In this document: piece after piece, positions 52,707-61,255 of the stretch
Position numbering within the stretch: the stretch's first letter is position 1
Layout of the letters: each line of letters starts with the position of its first letter
NCBI RefSeq assembly: GCF_020966755.1
Contig: NZ_JAJKFT010000010.1
Coordinates: 806,001 to 870,000 of the forward strand
From: Blastopirellula sediminis
Lineage (GTDB): Bacteria; Planctomycetota; Planctomycetia; Pirellulales; Pirellulaceae
Length of the DNA stretch: 64,000 nucleotides
Reading direction: 5' to 3'
Program-made: the position numbers and the translations under genes
Notes under the pieces: model-generated
The model's input: only the letters and a program-made list of their open reading frames with translations
Told to the model about the DNA's origin: nothing
Database searches by the model: none

Positions 52707-54086
52707 ATGAAGCGCACCGCAGCGCAACTGCAAGAAGATCTGCTCGCCATTTGGCGAGCCGGCGTCGACGCCGTCGATAGCGAACGTCTCTTGCGCGAGA
52801 ACGTCGAACTGGTCGGCAACTTTCTCCGCCTGGCCGATATCGAACTCGATCTTGCCGAAATCGATCGAATCTACGTCGTCGGCGCCGGGAAAGCCGGAGC
52901 CGGCATGGCGGCCGGTCTCGAAGCGGCGCTTGGCGCCGACCTGATGCAGGCCAAGCAAGTGCGCGGTTTGCTCAGCGTTCCGGAAGATTGCGTTCGCCGC
53001 TTATCTCGCATCGAGCTCCGCGGCGGTCGTCCGGCCGGAGTCAACGCGCCGACTGAAGCCGGCGTCCAAATCGCCAGTGAGATCCTCGACGGCGTCGGTC
53101 GACTGAACGAACGAGACCTTTGCATCGCCCTGATCTCCGGCGGCGGTTCGGCGCTGTTGCCGGCCCCGATCGCCGGCGTCACGCTGGCCGACAAACAAGC
53201 GATCACCAAATACCTGAGCGGCGCCGGCGCCGACATCGTCCATCTGAATACAGTCCGCAAACAACTGAGCCGCATCAAAGGGAACGGTCTGGCGGTTGCG
53301 TGTCGCGCGGGCTATCTCGTCTCGATGATCATCTCGGACGTGCTTGGCGATCCGCTCGACGTGATCGCCTCCGGGCCGACCGTTCCCGATTCGTCCAGTG
53401 CCGCCGATGCGCTGCAAATCTTGCGAGACTTTGGCGCCGCTGGCTTGCCGCAGTTCGCCGCGATCGTTTCCGTGCTGCAGCAGAAACAGAAGTCGGCGCC
53501 GCAGCCGACTTGTGACGTTTACAACTTCGTCATCGGCAACAACGCGGTCGCGGTCGACGCGGCAGGGATCGAAGCGGAACGCCGCGGCTATTCGCACGCG
53601 ATGACCTCGGCCCGGCAAAGCGAAGGTCAGGCCGAAGCGGTCGGGCGCCATCTAGCCGAGATGACGCTCCGGATGCGCGACTCGAAAGGGCCCGACTGTC
53701 TAATCACCGGCGGCGAACCGGTCGTACAGCTCGCCGACGAAGCGGAGCGGGGGATGGGGGGTCGGAATCAACAGCTGACGCTCGCCGCTTACAAGCGACT
53801 TTGCGAACTCTCTCCAACCGATCCGATGCAAGGAATGGCGATCCTGAGCGGCGGAACCGACGGCGAAGATGGCCCGACCGATGCGGCCGGAGCCTGGATC
53901 GACGCCGCGGGCTCAACGCAGGCGCAAGAATTACAGCTTTCCGCCGAAGACTACTTGCGGCGTAACGACGCGTATCACTTTTTTCAGCCGCTCGATCGAC
54001 TTCTGAAGACCGGTCCGACGCATACCAACGTCTGCGACCTGCGCGTCGCAGTGGTCGACCGGATCGAAACCGCTTCTCGCAAGTGA
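52707..54086 (+). CDS. Glycerate 2-kinase (MOFRL/DUF4147 family)
   Basis: 459 residues, normal for the class. The N-terminal DUF4147 domain has Y-V-V-G-A-G-K-A-G-A-G-M-A and I-S-G-G-G-S-A-L-L-P-A-P. The C-terminal MOFRL domain has I-T-G-G-E-P-V-V, G-M-G-G-R-N-Q-Q-L-T-L and S-G-G-T-D-G-E-D-G-P-T-D-A-A-G. It phosphorylates D-glycerate to 2-phosphoglycerate, feeding glycolysis. It lies in a tight run (4- and 6-bp gaps) with two membrane proteins. Confidence 0.94.
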   Translation: MKRTAAQLQEDLLAIWRAGVDAVDSERLLRENVELVGNFLRLADIELDLAEIDRIYVVGAGKAGAGMAAGLEAALGADLMQAKQVRGLLSVPEDCVRRLSRIELRGGRPAGVNAPTEAGVQIASEILDGVGRLNERDLCIALISGGGSALLPAPIAGVTLADKQAITKYLSGAGADIVHLNTVRKQLSRIKGNGLAVACRAGYLVSMIISDVLGDPLDVIASGPTVPDSSSAADALQILRDFGAAGLPQFAAIVSVLQQKQKSAPQPTCDVYNFVIGNNAVAVDAAGIEAERRGYSHAMTSARQSEGQAEAVGRHLAEMTLRMRDSKGPDCLITGGEPVVQLADEAERGMGGRNQQLTLAAYKRLCELSPTDPMQGMAILSGGTDGEDGPTDAAGAWIDAAGSTQAQELQLSAEDYLRRNDAYHFFQPLDRLLKTGPTHTNVCDLRVAVVDRIETASRK

Positions 54087-54092
54087 AGTCCT

Positions 54093-54650
54093 ATGTCGGA
54101 ATCGCTGAAAATCATCTTGATGTGCATCGCGGCGGCGATTCTGTATGGCGTTTGCCATGACATGATCACCACGCGGATTTGTCTGGAATACTTCACCGTT
54201 TTCCATGCGCCGGTTTGGGGCGGCGCGACCGATCCGACCGTCTTGGCGCTCACCTGGGGAGCGAAAGCGACGTGGTGGGTTGGCCTGATTCTATCGATCC
54301 CAGCCGTGCTGTTGGCGCGAGCCGGCGCTCCGCCGAAACTGGCGGCCCGCGATCTGGTTCGCCCGATCGGCTACTTGCTGCTGACGATGGCGATTGGTTC
54401 GCTGGTCGCGGGATTGGTCGCTTGGCGACTCGCCGAAGGGGGCGTGATTTGGCCGGCGCCTGATTTCGCCCGCTTGATGAAGCGGGAAGCGCACGTCGGA
54501 TTTCTGATCGACGCGTGGGCCCATTCAGCCGCGTACGCTTTCGGCTTCTTTGGCGGCATCGCCGTATGCATCTGGATTTGGATGCAGCGCCGCATTTTAC
54601 GCGGGCGAGAAGCGCTCGCCGCACGAGAAGAAGAAAGTGCGAGCGACTAA
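54093..54650 (+). CDS. Four-span membrane protein, unknown
   Basis: 185 residues with spans near 5-22, 60-80, 92-112 and 148-167. The first loop holds C-H-D-M-I-T-T-R-I-C-L-E-Y-F-T-V-F-H-A-P, and the third H-S-A-A-Y-A-F-G-F. The pattern of His and Cys near the membrane surface could bind metal, but this is a guess. No named family is recognised. It overlaps the convergent ketosynthase gene by 4 bp. Confidence 0.8.
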   Translation: MSESLKIILMCIAAAILYGVCHDMITTRICLEYFTVFHAPVWGGATDPTVLALTWGAKATWWVGLILSIPAVLLARAGAPPKLAARDLVRPIGYLLLTMAIGSLVAGLVAWRLAEGGVIWPAPDFARLMKREAHVGFLIDAWAHSAAYAFGFFGGIAVCIWIWMQRRILRGREALAAREEESASD

Positions 54651-55912
54651 GCTCGCTTCAAGGCGACCGCGGTCACTTGACCGGTTCGGTTTTGCGTCAG
54701 GCTCAACACCGCCTTCATCGAAGCGGACAACGGCTGGCCATGGACGACGTTGACCGGGCAGGTCGGATCAGGCGTTTCGTAGTTCAAGGTCTGCGGAATC
54801 AGCGACTCTTGCAGCATCATCGTCGCGGTCACCAGATCGATCGCACCGCACCCGGCGCCGATGTGCCCGGTCATGCTCTTGGGAGCGGTCACCGGAACGT
54901 CGCCGAGCGTTTCGGCGATCGCCGCCGCTTCGAGCGCGTCGTCGTCTCGCATGCTAACCCCATGCGCGATCACGGCGCCAACATCCTTGGCTGACAACTT
55001 GGCTTCTTCAAGCGCCGCTGCAATACTGCTGGCGACGGCGCCGGAGGTGAACGGTTGATTCTTTTCAGTCCGAGCGAAACGGCAAGCGTCGCCGCCGACG
55101 ACCGCCAGGATCTGGGCGCCGCGGGCTTCGGCCGTCGCTCGGCTTTCCAGCACCATCGCAGCGGCGCCTTCGCCATGGACCGAACCGTCTCGATCTTTGT
55201 CGAACGGTCGGCAGGCTTTGCTCGGATCGACGTCTTTGTGCGAGAGGAGTTCCGGACCGCGGAACATCAGGGCGTTAATCGCGACCCGCGAACCGGTTCC
55301 GCCGACGATCATCGTGTCGACATGTCCGCGGCGAATCTGCGACGCCCCTTCCGAAAAGGCGACGTGCGACGAAATCGAGTCGCTACAGATCGTATTGTTG
55401 TGGCCGCGGCCGTCAAAATAGATCCCGACATGACAGGCCGGCATGTTCGGCAAGTACTTGAGCATCCAGAGGGGGTTAATCTCAGAGGTAAACGCATCCC
55501 CCCAGTTCTCAAACAGGAACTCGCCATCTTTCAAGCATTTGGCGTAGGCCGAGATCATGTCGTCGTAGTTCGAGAAGAACATCTCGCTGCCGTAGACGAC
55601 TCCCAGCCGATCGGGATCGACGCTTCCCGGCTCGAGACCCGCTTGCTCCATCGCCATGGCGGCGGCCGAGAACCCGGTCTGGATCTCGCGACACATCACC
55701 TTCAGGCTTTTCCGCGGCTTAACGTAGATCTTGGGGTCAAAATCGCGGATCTCTCCCCCAAAGTTTGCGGGGAAACCTGGCGCAGCGAACTGCTCCAAGG
55801 GGGCGATGCCGCACTTTCCCTCGAGCAGCGCGTTCCAGAAAACCGGAACGCCGATGCCGGTCGGGGCGACGACGCCTAGTCCGGTGATCACAACTTCGAC
55901 AGGTTCTGCCAT
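54647..55912 (-). CDS. Beta-ketoacyl-ACP synthase (FabF-like, divergent)
   Basis: 421 residues. The thiolase fold has the C-H-H triad: Cys176 (N-T-I-C-S-D-S; usually T-A-C-S-S), His317 (A-H-G-V-S-M; usually H-G-T) and His350 (T-G-H-I-G-A-G-C-G-A). Length and the start V-V-I-T-G-L-G-V-V-A-P-T-G are standard for KAS II, so it probably condenses acyl chains with malonyl-ACP, but the altered motifs suggest an unusual primer. It is divergent from a fatty-acid desaturase 343 bp away, so a joint role in lipid tailoring is plausible. Confidence 0.9.
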   Translation of the reverse strand: MAEPVEVVITGLGVVAPTGIGVPVFWNALLEGKCGIAPLEQFAAPGFPANFGGEIRDFDPKIYVKPRKSLKVMCREIQTGFSAAAMAMEQAGLEPGSVDPDRLGVVYGSEMFFSNYDDMISAYAKCLKDGEFLFENWGDAFTSEINPLWMLKYLPNMPACHVGIYFDGRGHNNTICSDSISSHVAFSEGASQIRRGHVDTMIVGGTGSRVAINALMFRGPELLSHKDVDPSKACRPFDKDRDGSVHGEGAAAMVLESRATAEARGAQILAVVGGDACRFARTEKNQPFTSGAVASSIAAALEEAKLSAKDVGAVIAHGVSMRDDDALEAAAIAETLGDVPVTAPKSMTGHIGAGCGAIDLVTATMMLQESLIPQTLNYETPDPTCPVNVVHGQPLSASMKAVLSLTQNRTGQVTAVALKRA

Positions 55913-56255
55913 GAGGGGTCCGAAAAGCCCGTTGGGAAAAATTAGCGGTAACGGTAGTTAATTCGGGTCAACCGCGCGAAAAATGCCGCCCGATGGCGAA
56001 TCTACTGATTGTCGCCGTTGTAGTAAATGCGCAAAGGCCCGCTTCCTTGCTTATCTACCCGAACTTCCACTATTCTAGTCACTCTGGATAAAATAAAACG
56101 ACTTTACCGATCACGGAAACTTTGGTATCCCGACTGGTGTCATCTGCCGTTAATTATGGATAGTTTTCGCCGAACCACTCAACCCGATGTAGGATGGTTT
56201 CTACGGAGGGCTTGGATTTCTCGCATTTGATCGCTGCGAAAAAGGTAAGCATCCA
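55913..56255. other. 343-bp divergent intergenic region
   Basis: It lies between the ketosynthase (left) and desaturase (right) genes. An AT-rich part (56078-56112, ATAAAATAAAACG) probably includes a promoter; no -35/-10 pair was certain. AAAAAGG precedes the desaturase start. No gene or strong repeat seen. Confidence 0.45.
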
Positions 56256-57386
56256 ATGAGTCTCGCCGATACGCGTTCATCGATTTCGCAAAAACGCCCC
56301 GCCGCTCGTCCCGAGGTTTCGCTGGCCAACGCCCGGCGAATTGTACACGACCTGCTGAAGCCCAACCCGGTCATCTATTGGACCGACATGCTGGTTTCGT
56401 TCACGATCGCGGCGACCGCTTTTCACTTCGTAAGGGTCTGCCCCCCCTTCTCGCTGGCGCAGATCGGCCTCTTCATGCTCAGCTGCCTCATGTTCTATCG
56501 CCTGGCGATGTTCATTCATGAAATGGTGCACATGCGGGCAGGGTCGTTCACTTACTTTCGCATCGTCTGGAACATCTTGATCGGTATTCCGTTCCTGATG
56601 CCTTCATTCGTTTATTACACCCATCTCGATCACCATCGCCGCAAGCATTACGGCACCGACAAAGATGGGGAATATCTGGCGCTCGGACAAAATGGGCGCT
56701 GGCAGATGATCGGTTTCGTGTTGAGCAGCGTCGTCGTTCCGATCATCGTCGTCTTTCGCTGCCTGGTGCTGACGCCGCTAACCTGGTTCAGTCCCAAGCT
56801 GCGCAAATTCGTTTATACGCACGCGTCGTCCATGGTGATGGACCCGACCTACATTCGCCCCCTGCCGACCGAACAAGCGCTCCGCATCATGCGTCTGCAA
56901 GAGACCGCTTGCTTCCTCTGGTGCCTGGGGTTTGCGATCGGCGTGCTGACCTTCGGTAAGTTTCCCTTTCCCGTCCTGCTGCAAGCTTACTTGACCAGCG
57001 TGACGGTTCTGACGCTCAATGCGATCCGCACCTTAGGGGCGCATCGGTTCGACAACGACGAAGGGGAGATGACCTTCCTCGAACAATTGCTCGATTCGAT
57101 CAACTATCCATACCGTCCTTGGATCACCGAACTGTGGGGCCCGACGGGAACGCGCTATCACGCGCTGCATCATCTCTTCCCCTCGCTGCCGTACCACAAC
57201 ATGCCGGAAGCGCATCGCCGCTTGATGGAGCAACTACCGGAAGATGCGCCGTATCGGCAAACGAATCGCGTCACGCTGATTTCGGGGATCATCGACCTGT
57301 GGCGCCGGTCCAAAGAGGTCGAACGTCGTCACGCCGCCGAGCGCCGCGCCGCTCGCCAGGCAAAGGTCGATTCGACCGTCGGCTAA
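56256..57386 (+). CDS. Membrane fatty acid desaturase
   Basis: 376 residues with about four to five spans. The three histidine boxes are present: H-E-M-V-H (88-92), H-L-D-H-H-R-R-K-H (123-131) and H-A-L-H-H near residue 305. They bind the di-iron centre that inserts a double bond into acyl chains. A further G-A-H-R-F-D lies before the third box. It diverges from the ketosynthase. The last 153 bp are overlapped by the convergent response-regulator gene. Confidence 0.92.
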   Translation: MSLADTRSSISQKRPAARPEVSLANARRIVHDLLKPNPVIYWTDMLVSFTIAATAFHFVRVCPPFSLAQIGLFMLSCLMFYRLAMFIHEMVHMRAGSFTYFRIVWNILIGIPFLMPSFVYYTHLDHHRRKHYGTDKDGEYLALGQNGRWQMIGFVLSSVVVPIIVVFRCLVLTPLTWFSPKLRKFVYTHASSMVMDPTYIRPLPTEQALRIMRLQETACFLWCLGFAIGVLTFGKFPFPVLLQAYLTSVTVLTLNAIRTLGAHRFDNDEGEMTFLEQLLDSINYPYRPWITELWGPTGTRYHALHHLFPSLPYHNMPEAHRRLMEQLPEDAPYRQTNRVTLISGIIDLWRRSKEVERRHAAERRAARQAKVDSTVG

Positions 57387-58286
57387 CGGCGAAACCGACT
57401 TTAACACGTACGCCGGCGAGTTTTTGACCAGGGTGACTTCGTTCCCCGACTCGTTGAAGATCACTTCGTCGACGAACGTATGGATCAACACCAGGCCGCG
57501 CTTATCGGCCTGGATAAGACGCGATGGATCAAGCTGCACGTCGGGCAATTGCCCCAGATCGAAGCCGTTCCCTTCGTCTCGAATCATGAACCGCGCCTGG
57601 TCAGGCGCCAGATTCGCACGGACGTGAACGCGGCGCTGGTTATACGGCGCTTCTTCACGACGAACGGCGGCCGCTTCGTCGGGATGATCCAAATGACTCG
57701 ACGAGATCTCGAGATTGCCGTGGTAGATCGCGTTGCGGATCGCTTCGGCGATCGCTTTGCCAAGCCGAATCGAGCCATGCTGATCGACGATCCCGAACTC
57801 GATTGTCGACTGCTGCAGCTTGGTGACGAGCGGACCGACCAGACTGACGTCGTTCTCGATTTCGTACCGCAGCTCTTCGTACTGAAGGCAATGCGATAAC
57901 CGCTTTTGCGGTCGCTCTCGATCAGAGATCTGCAGTACGCTTTCGACCGAGTGGGCTAACTCTTTGGCGAGCGTATCTTTCGGGACGTAATCGGCGGCGC
58001 CTTGCAGCAGCGCTTGCAGCGCGATGTCTTCGCTCCCATGCCCCGTGATCAGAATCGCCGGCACCGTCGGGTAGTGCTCACGCAGTTTCGCCACCAGTTG
58101 CATGCCGTCCATCTCGGGCATCTGCAAATCGGTGATCACCGCCAGCGGCAACTTCGCTTCGATCTGCTCTAACGCGTCGAGTCCATTGGATGCGTATTCG
58201 ACTTGGTAATGGGTTTGGCTTTCCAACAAGCCGCCGACCAACTTGCGATCGACCGCCGCATCGTCCACGACGAGCAGATGGCTCAT
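57234..58286 (-). CDS. Response regulator with HATPase_c-type effector domain
   Basis: 350 residues. The receiver has D8-D9, phospho-acceptor Asp53 (V-I-T-D-L-Q-M-P), Thr81 and Lys103, all intact. Residues ~130-300 resemble an anti-sigma-type ATPase: A-I-A-E-A-I-R-N-A-I-Y-H-G-N, D-E-G-N-G-F-D and G-L-V-L-I-H-T-F-V-D-E-V. This fits a phospho-switched regulator of the RsbW/HATPase type. The last ~50 residues run antisense through the desaturase gene and look like read-through. The likely partner would be a sigma or anti-sigma-antagonist (inference). Confidence 0.88.
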   Translation of the reverse strand: MSHLLVVDDAAVDRKLVGGLLESQTHYQVEYASNGLDALEQIEAKLPLAVITDLQMPEMDGMQLVAKLREHYPTVPAILITGHGSEDIALQALLQGAADYVPKDTLAKELAHSVESVLQISDRERPQKRLSHCLQYEELRYEIENDVSLVGPLVTKLQQSTIEFGIVDQHGSIRLGKAIAEAIRNAIYHGNLEISSSHLDHPDEAAAVRREEAPYNQRRVHVRANLAPDQARFMIRDEGNGFDLGQLPDVQLDPSRLIQADKRGLVLIHTFVDEVIFNESGNEVTLVKNSPAYVLKSVSPLADGRIDLCLASGAALGGVTTFDLFGPAPQVDDPRNQRDAIRLPIRRIFR

Positions 58287-58399
58287 AGCAACAATCTCTG
58301 CATGTAATCAAAGTTCGATGAAGAACCCCGATTATGGAGATACGATCGTCATTACGGCCAGCAGTCGCGACAAATCTTCACGAGACGTTCACGGGAACG

Positions 58400-59323
58400 T
58401 TACTTTTTGGCGGTCGCCCGTTTCTTGGCGGTCCGCTTTTTCGGTTTGACGTCGTCGACGTGTCGGCCATTGGCGGTGCTGGGGGCGCTCATGGACGGTT
58501 CCGGCGAACCAGTCAGCGGATCCCCCGACTTGACCTCTTCGATCCGCGACTGAGCGGCCGCCGCATACTCCTGCGACATCTCGAATCCCAAGTAGCGACG
58601 TCCCAATTTCTTGGCCACGACCAACGTCGATCCACTGCCGGCGAACGGGTCGAGGACCGTTTCCCCTTCGCTGCTGGAGACCTTGATGATCCGGCCAAGC
58701 AGCTGTTCCGGCATCTGGCAGCCATGGAACCCGGCTCGTTCTTTGAACGTCCCCGCCACCCGCGGAAAGTGCCAGGTATCCTCTTCGGACTGGAAGCTCT
58801 CTGGAATGTCTTGGGGCCGCAGGACCCAGGTATCATCCGGAACGCGCCCCTTCGGATTGGCGCGACGATCGCCGTAAACGAGCATCCGCGCCGACGGGAC
58901 CCGAATCGACATGTCGTTAAAGGTGAACTTCTCCGGATCGCGGACGAAGTAGAAGAGGTGGGTATGGCTACGGGTGAACTTCGCTTTGCAGTGCATCCCG
59001 AAGGTGTAATACCAGACGACCCAGTTGCGGCAATGAAGTCCCAGATCGCGCGTCGCGAGCACCTTCAGCTCGGCGGCGAAGTCGTCGCCGATCGCCAGCC
59101 AGAAGCTGCCGTCCTCTTTCAGGACGCGCACCACCTGCTCCATCCAGCCGCGGCTCCACTCCAGATACTCGTCGGCCGAGCGACGATCGTCGTAGACGTC
59201 GTACTTATAGCCGATGTTGAACGGCGGATCGGCGAAGACCAAATCGACCGAGCCGTCAGGCAGCTTCTTCATCCCCTGAATGCAGTCTTCGTTCTTCAGC
59301 TTATCGAGCGCGACCTTCGGCAA
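58400..59323 (-). CDS. Orphan DNA methyltransferase (beta-class, N6-adenine or N4-cytosine)
   Basis: 307 residues. Catalytic motif IV is D-P-P-F-N-I-G near residue 32, and motif I is F-A-G-S-G-S-T-L-V near residue 230, so IV precedes I as in beta-class enzymes such as CcrM. Between them are [11 protein letters not shown] and a probable recognition region. The end is an Ala/Lys/Thr tail ([14 protein letters not shown]), which may bind DNA. No restriction enzyme adjoins, so a regulatory or epigenetic role is likely. Confidence 0.9.
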   Translation of the reverse strand: MPKVALDKLKNEDCIQGMKKLPDGSVDLVFADPPFNIGYKYDVYDDRRSADEYLEWSRGWMEQVVRVLKEDGSFWLAIGDDFAAELKVLATRDLGLHCRNWVVWYYTFGMHCKAKFTRSHTHLFYFVRDPEKFTFNDMSIRVPSARMLVYGDRRANPKGRVPDDTWVLRPQDIPESFQSEEDTWHFPRVAGTFKERAGFHGCQMPEQLLGRIIKVSSSEGETVLDPFAGSGSTLVVAKKLGRRYLGFEMSQEYAAAAQSRIEEVKSGDPLTGSPEPSMSAPSTANGRHVDDVKPKKRTAKKRATAKK

Positions 59324-59460
59324 GGGATGGCCCTCCTGGCGATGAATTCAATTGGCGATTTGGTATGCAATATGATAACCGGCGCGGCGTTTCGCGCCAG
59401 CCTTTGTCTCGGCAGTTTCGCGATTTGCCGGGCGGTTTTGCAGCCAATTGTCGCCATTAA

Positions 59461-59552
59461 TAGCCCGAAGCGCAAGCGAGGGAAATGCGCTGGGCAATTC
59501 CCATCCGTTTCGAGGCGGCCGTCCGCAATTCCCTCGCTCGCGCTTCGGGCTA
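59461..59552. repeat. TAGCCCGAAG-type inverted pair
   Basis: Arms 59461-59484 and 59529-59552 match with one mismatch over 24 nt. A third shorter GGGCTA unit follows at 59563, against the bioD stop. This pair lies between two co-oriented leftward genes. Confidence 0.88.
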
Positions 59553-59565
59553 CGAAAGAAGTGGG

Positions 59566-60264
59566 CTACGCGCCTCTGGCGAGCGCCAGCCAATCGATCT
59601 GCCCCGGCAGTTCCGACGCCGCGTACGGCACGTGCGCGAGCATCGGCGGGACGCAGCGCTGCTGCAGCTGGTCGAAGTTGCTGGCGCGGCTGATATCGTC
59701 CGGCTGCGGCGCGATGTCGTTGAGAATCACGCCGGCGATCTCCAAACCGTTGCGAAAGACCGACGCTGTGATCAGCGTCTGGAGCGTTTCGTTGATCACC
59801 CCCAAACGATTGGCCGCGACGACAATCAGCGGATAGCCGAAATCATTGGCGAGGTCGGCGACGTACTCTTCGTCCGCCATCGGAGACATCAGCCCCCCGG
59901 CGCCTTCGACCAGCAGCAAATCGCACCGATCGATCCAAACCTCGGCGCCGCGGCGGAGGAGTTCCGTATCGAGCTCTTTCCTCTCGGCTCGCGCCGCCAA
60001 ATGGGGCGCAAGGGGAGCGGCGAACTTCTGCGGGCAAACTTCGTCGAGGGTTCCGGGCCGACCAGCTGCTTCCCACAGCTGGACCGCATCTTCGGCAACC
60101 AAGCCCCCCTCTTCGAGACGGCAACCGCTCGCGGCCGGTTTGTAGACGCCCAAGCGGATTCCGGCGGCGGCGATCTGACGCGCAATCAGCGACGCGACGT
60201 ACGTCTTGCCGACCTCGGTGTTGTTGCCCGTAATGAAAAGCCCTAGCGGCGGTTTGCGGATCAT
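59566..60264 (-). CDS. bioD: ATP-dependent dethiobiotin synthetase
   Basis: 232 residues. I-T-G-N-N-T-E-V-G-K-T-Y (11-22) is the BioD Walker A with its diagnostic T-x-V-G-K-T. Y-K-P-A-A-S-G (41-47) holds the Lys for substrate, and V-E-G-A-G-G-L-M-S-P-M (~119) the P-loop partner. It makes dethiobiotin from DAPA, CO2 and ATP, the penultimate step of biotin synthesis. No other bio genes adjoin, so the pathway is scattered. Confidence 0.95.
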   Translation of the reverse strand: MIRKPPLGLFITGNNTEVGKTYVASLIARQIAAAGIRLGVYKPAASGCRLEEGGLVAEDAVQLWEAAGRPGTLDEVCPQKFAAPLAPHLAARAERKELDTELLRRGAEVWIDRCDLLLVEGAGGLMSPMADEEYVADLANDFGYPLIVVAANRLGVINETLQTLITASVFRNGLEIAGVILNDIAPQPDDISRASNFDQLQQRCVPPMLAHVPYAASELPGQIDWLALARGA

Positions 60265-60345
60265 GAAATTAAGCCTAACAAGCCGAGCGGCGCTCGGCGA
60301 CGCCCCCTGATCGAAACCGCCGCCGGCGGTCTATAATCTCTGGCT

Positions 60346-61131
60346 ATGACGGGCAAACGAAAACCTCGATGGCAGCTTCCCAGCGGCGTAACCCGCGGCA
60401 CGATGGACTACGTCGAGTCGCCGGCGATCGCGGACGACTACGACGAGTATTTCGCCTTCAGCGAACTCTTCCAGTTTGACGAAGCGGTCGTCGCCGAGTC
60501 GATTCCGCCGACCGGACTGGTCGCCGATCTGGGGTGCGGCACCGGCCGAGCGCTCGTTCCGCTGGTCCGTCGCGGCAATCGGGGCCTGGCGGTTGATCTA
60601 TCGGCCGAGATGCTCCGCGTCGTCGCCGAGAAGGCGAAGCTCGACGATCTCGACATTACGTGCGTTCAGGCCAACCTGGTCGATCTCAGCGCGATCGAAA
60701 CCAACTCGGTCGATCATGCGATCTGCCTCTTCAGCACGATGGGGATGATTCACGGCGCCGAGAATCGCGCCCAGTTTCTGGCCCATGTGAAGCGGATCCT
60801 CAAGCCCGGCGGCAAGTTCGTGGTCCACGTCCACAACTTCTGGTTCAACCTGTTCGAGCCAAGCGGCTTCAGCTGGGTCGCGCTCCACCTGTTTCGGTCG
60901 CATGTGCTGAAGTGGCATGAGCGCGGCGACAAGTACTACGACTACCGCAACATCCCGAACTTCTTTTTACACGTCTTCAGCCGGGGCGAACTGCTGAAAG
61001 CGCTCCGCTCGGCCGATCTCGAGATTGATCGCGTCATTCCGCTGGCGATGAACCGTCAGAATCGGCTGCGAGCCAGTTGGCTACTCGGCGGCTATCGCGC
61101 AAGCGGCTGGATCGTGGTCTGCTCGGCCTAA
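60346..61131 (+). CDS. Class I SAM-dependent methyltransferase
   Basis: 261 residues. Motif I is V-A-D-L-G-C-G-T-G-R-A (~60-70), the acid after strand 2 is in A-V-D-L-S-A-E, and L-K-P-G-G-K-F-V-V-H is the post-motif. There is no signal peptide, so it is cytosolic. The C-terminal part (H-N-F-W-F-N-L-F-E, F-F-L-H-V-F-S) is aromatic-rich and may bind the substrate, which is unknown. Divergent from bioD with 81 bp between. Confidence 0.88.
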   Translation: MTGKRKPRWQLPSGVTRGTMDYVESPAIADDYDEYFAFSELFQFDEAVVAESIPPTGLVADLGCGTGRALVPLVRRGNRGLAVDLSAEMLRVVAEKAKLDDLDITCVQANLVDLSAIETNSVDHAICLFSTMGMIHGAENRAQFLAHVKRILKPGGKFVVHVHNFWFNLFEPSGFSWVALHLFRSHVLKWHERGDKYYDYRNIPNFFLHVFSRGELLKALRSADLEIDRVIPLAMNRQNRLRASWLLGGYRASGWIVVCSA

Positions 61132-61215
61132 AGGGTTAGCCGCGAAAGCTCAAACGGCAAAACGCTCGCCGCAAACGCGCCGGCCGCGGATTGACGCTTC
61201 TTGCCGACTTCGTCG

Positions 61216-61241
61216 GCCCAGATAGCGGGAGCTATCTGGGC
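61216..61241. terminator. Hairpin between convergent genes, likely bidirectional terminator
   Basis: GCCCAGATAGC (61216-61226) pairs with GCTATCTGGGC (61231-61241). There is no strong T-run, but it lies in the gap between convergent stop codons. Confidence 0.6.
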
Positions 61242-61255
61242 TAACCGGTTGGTTT

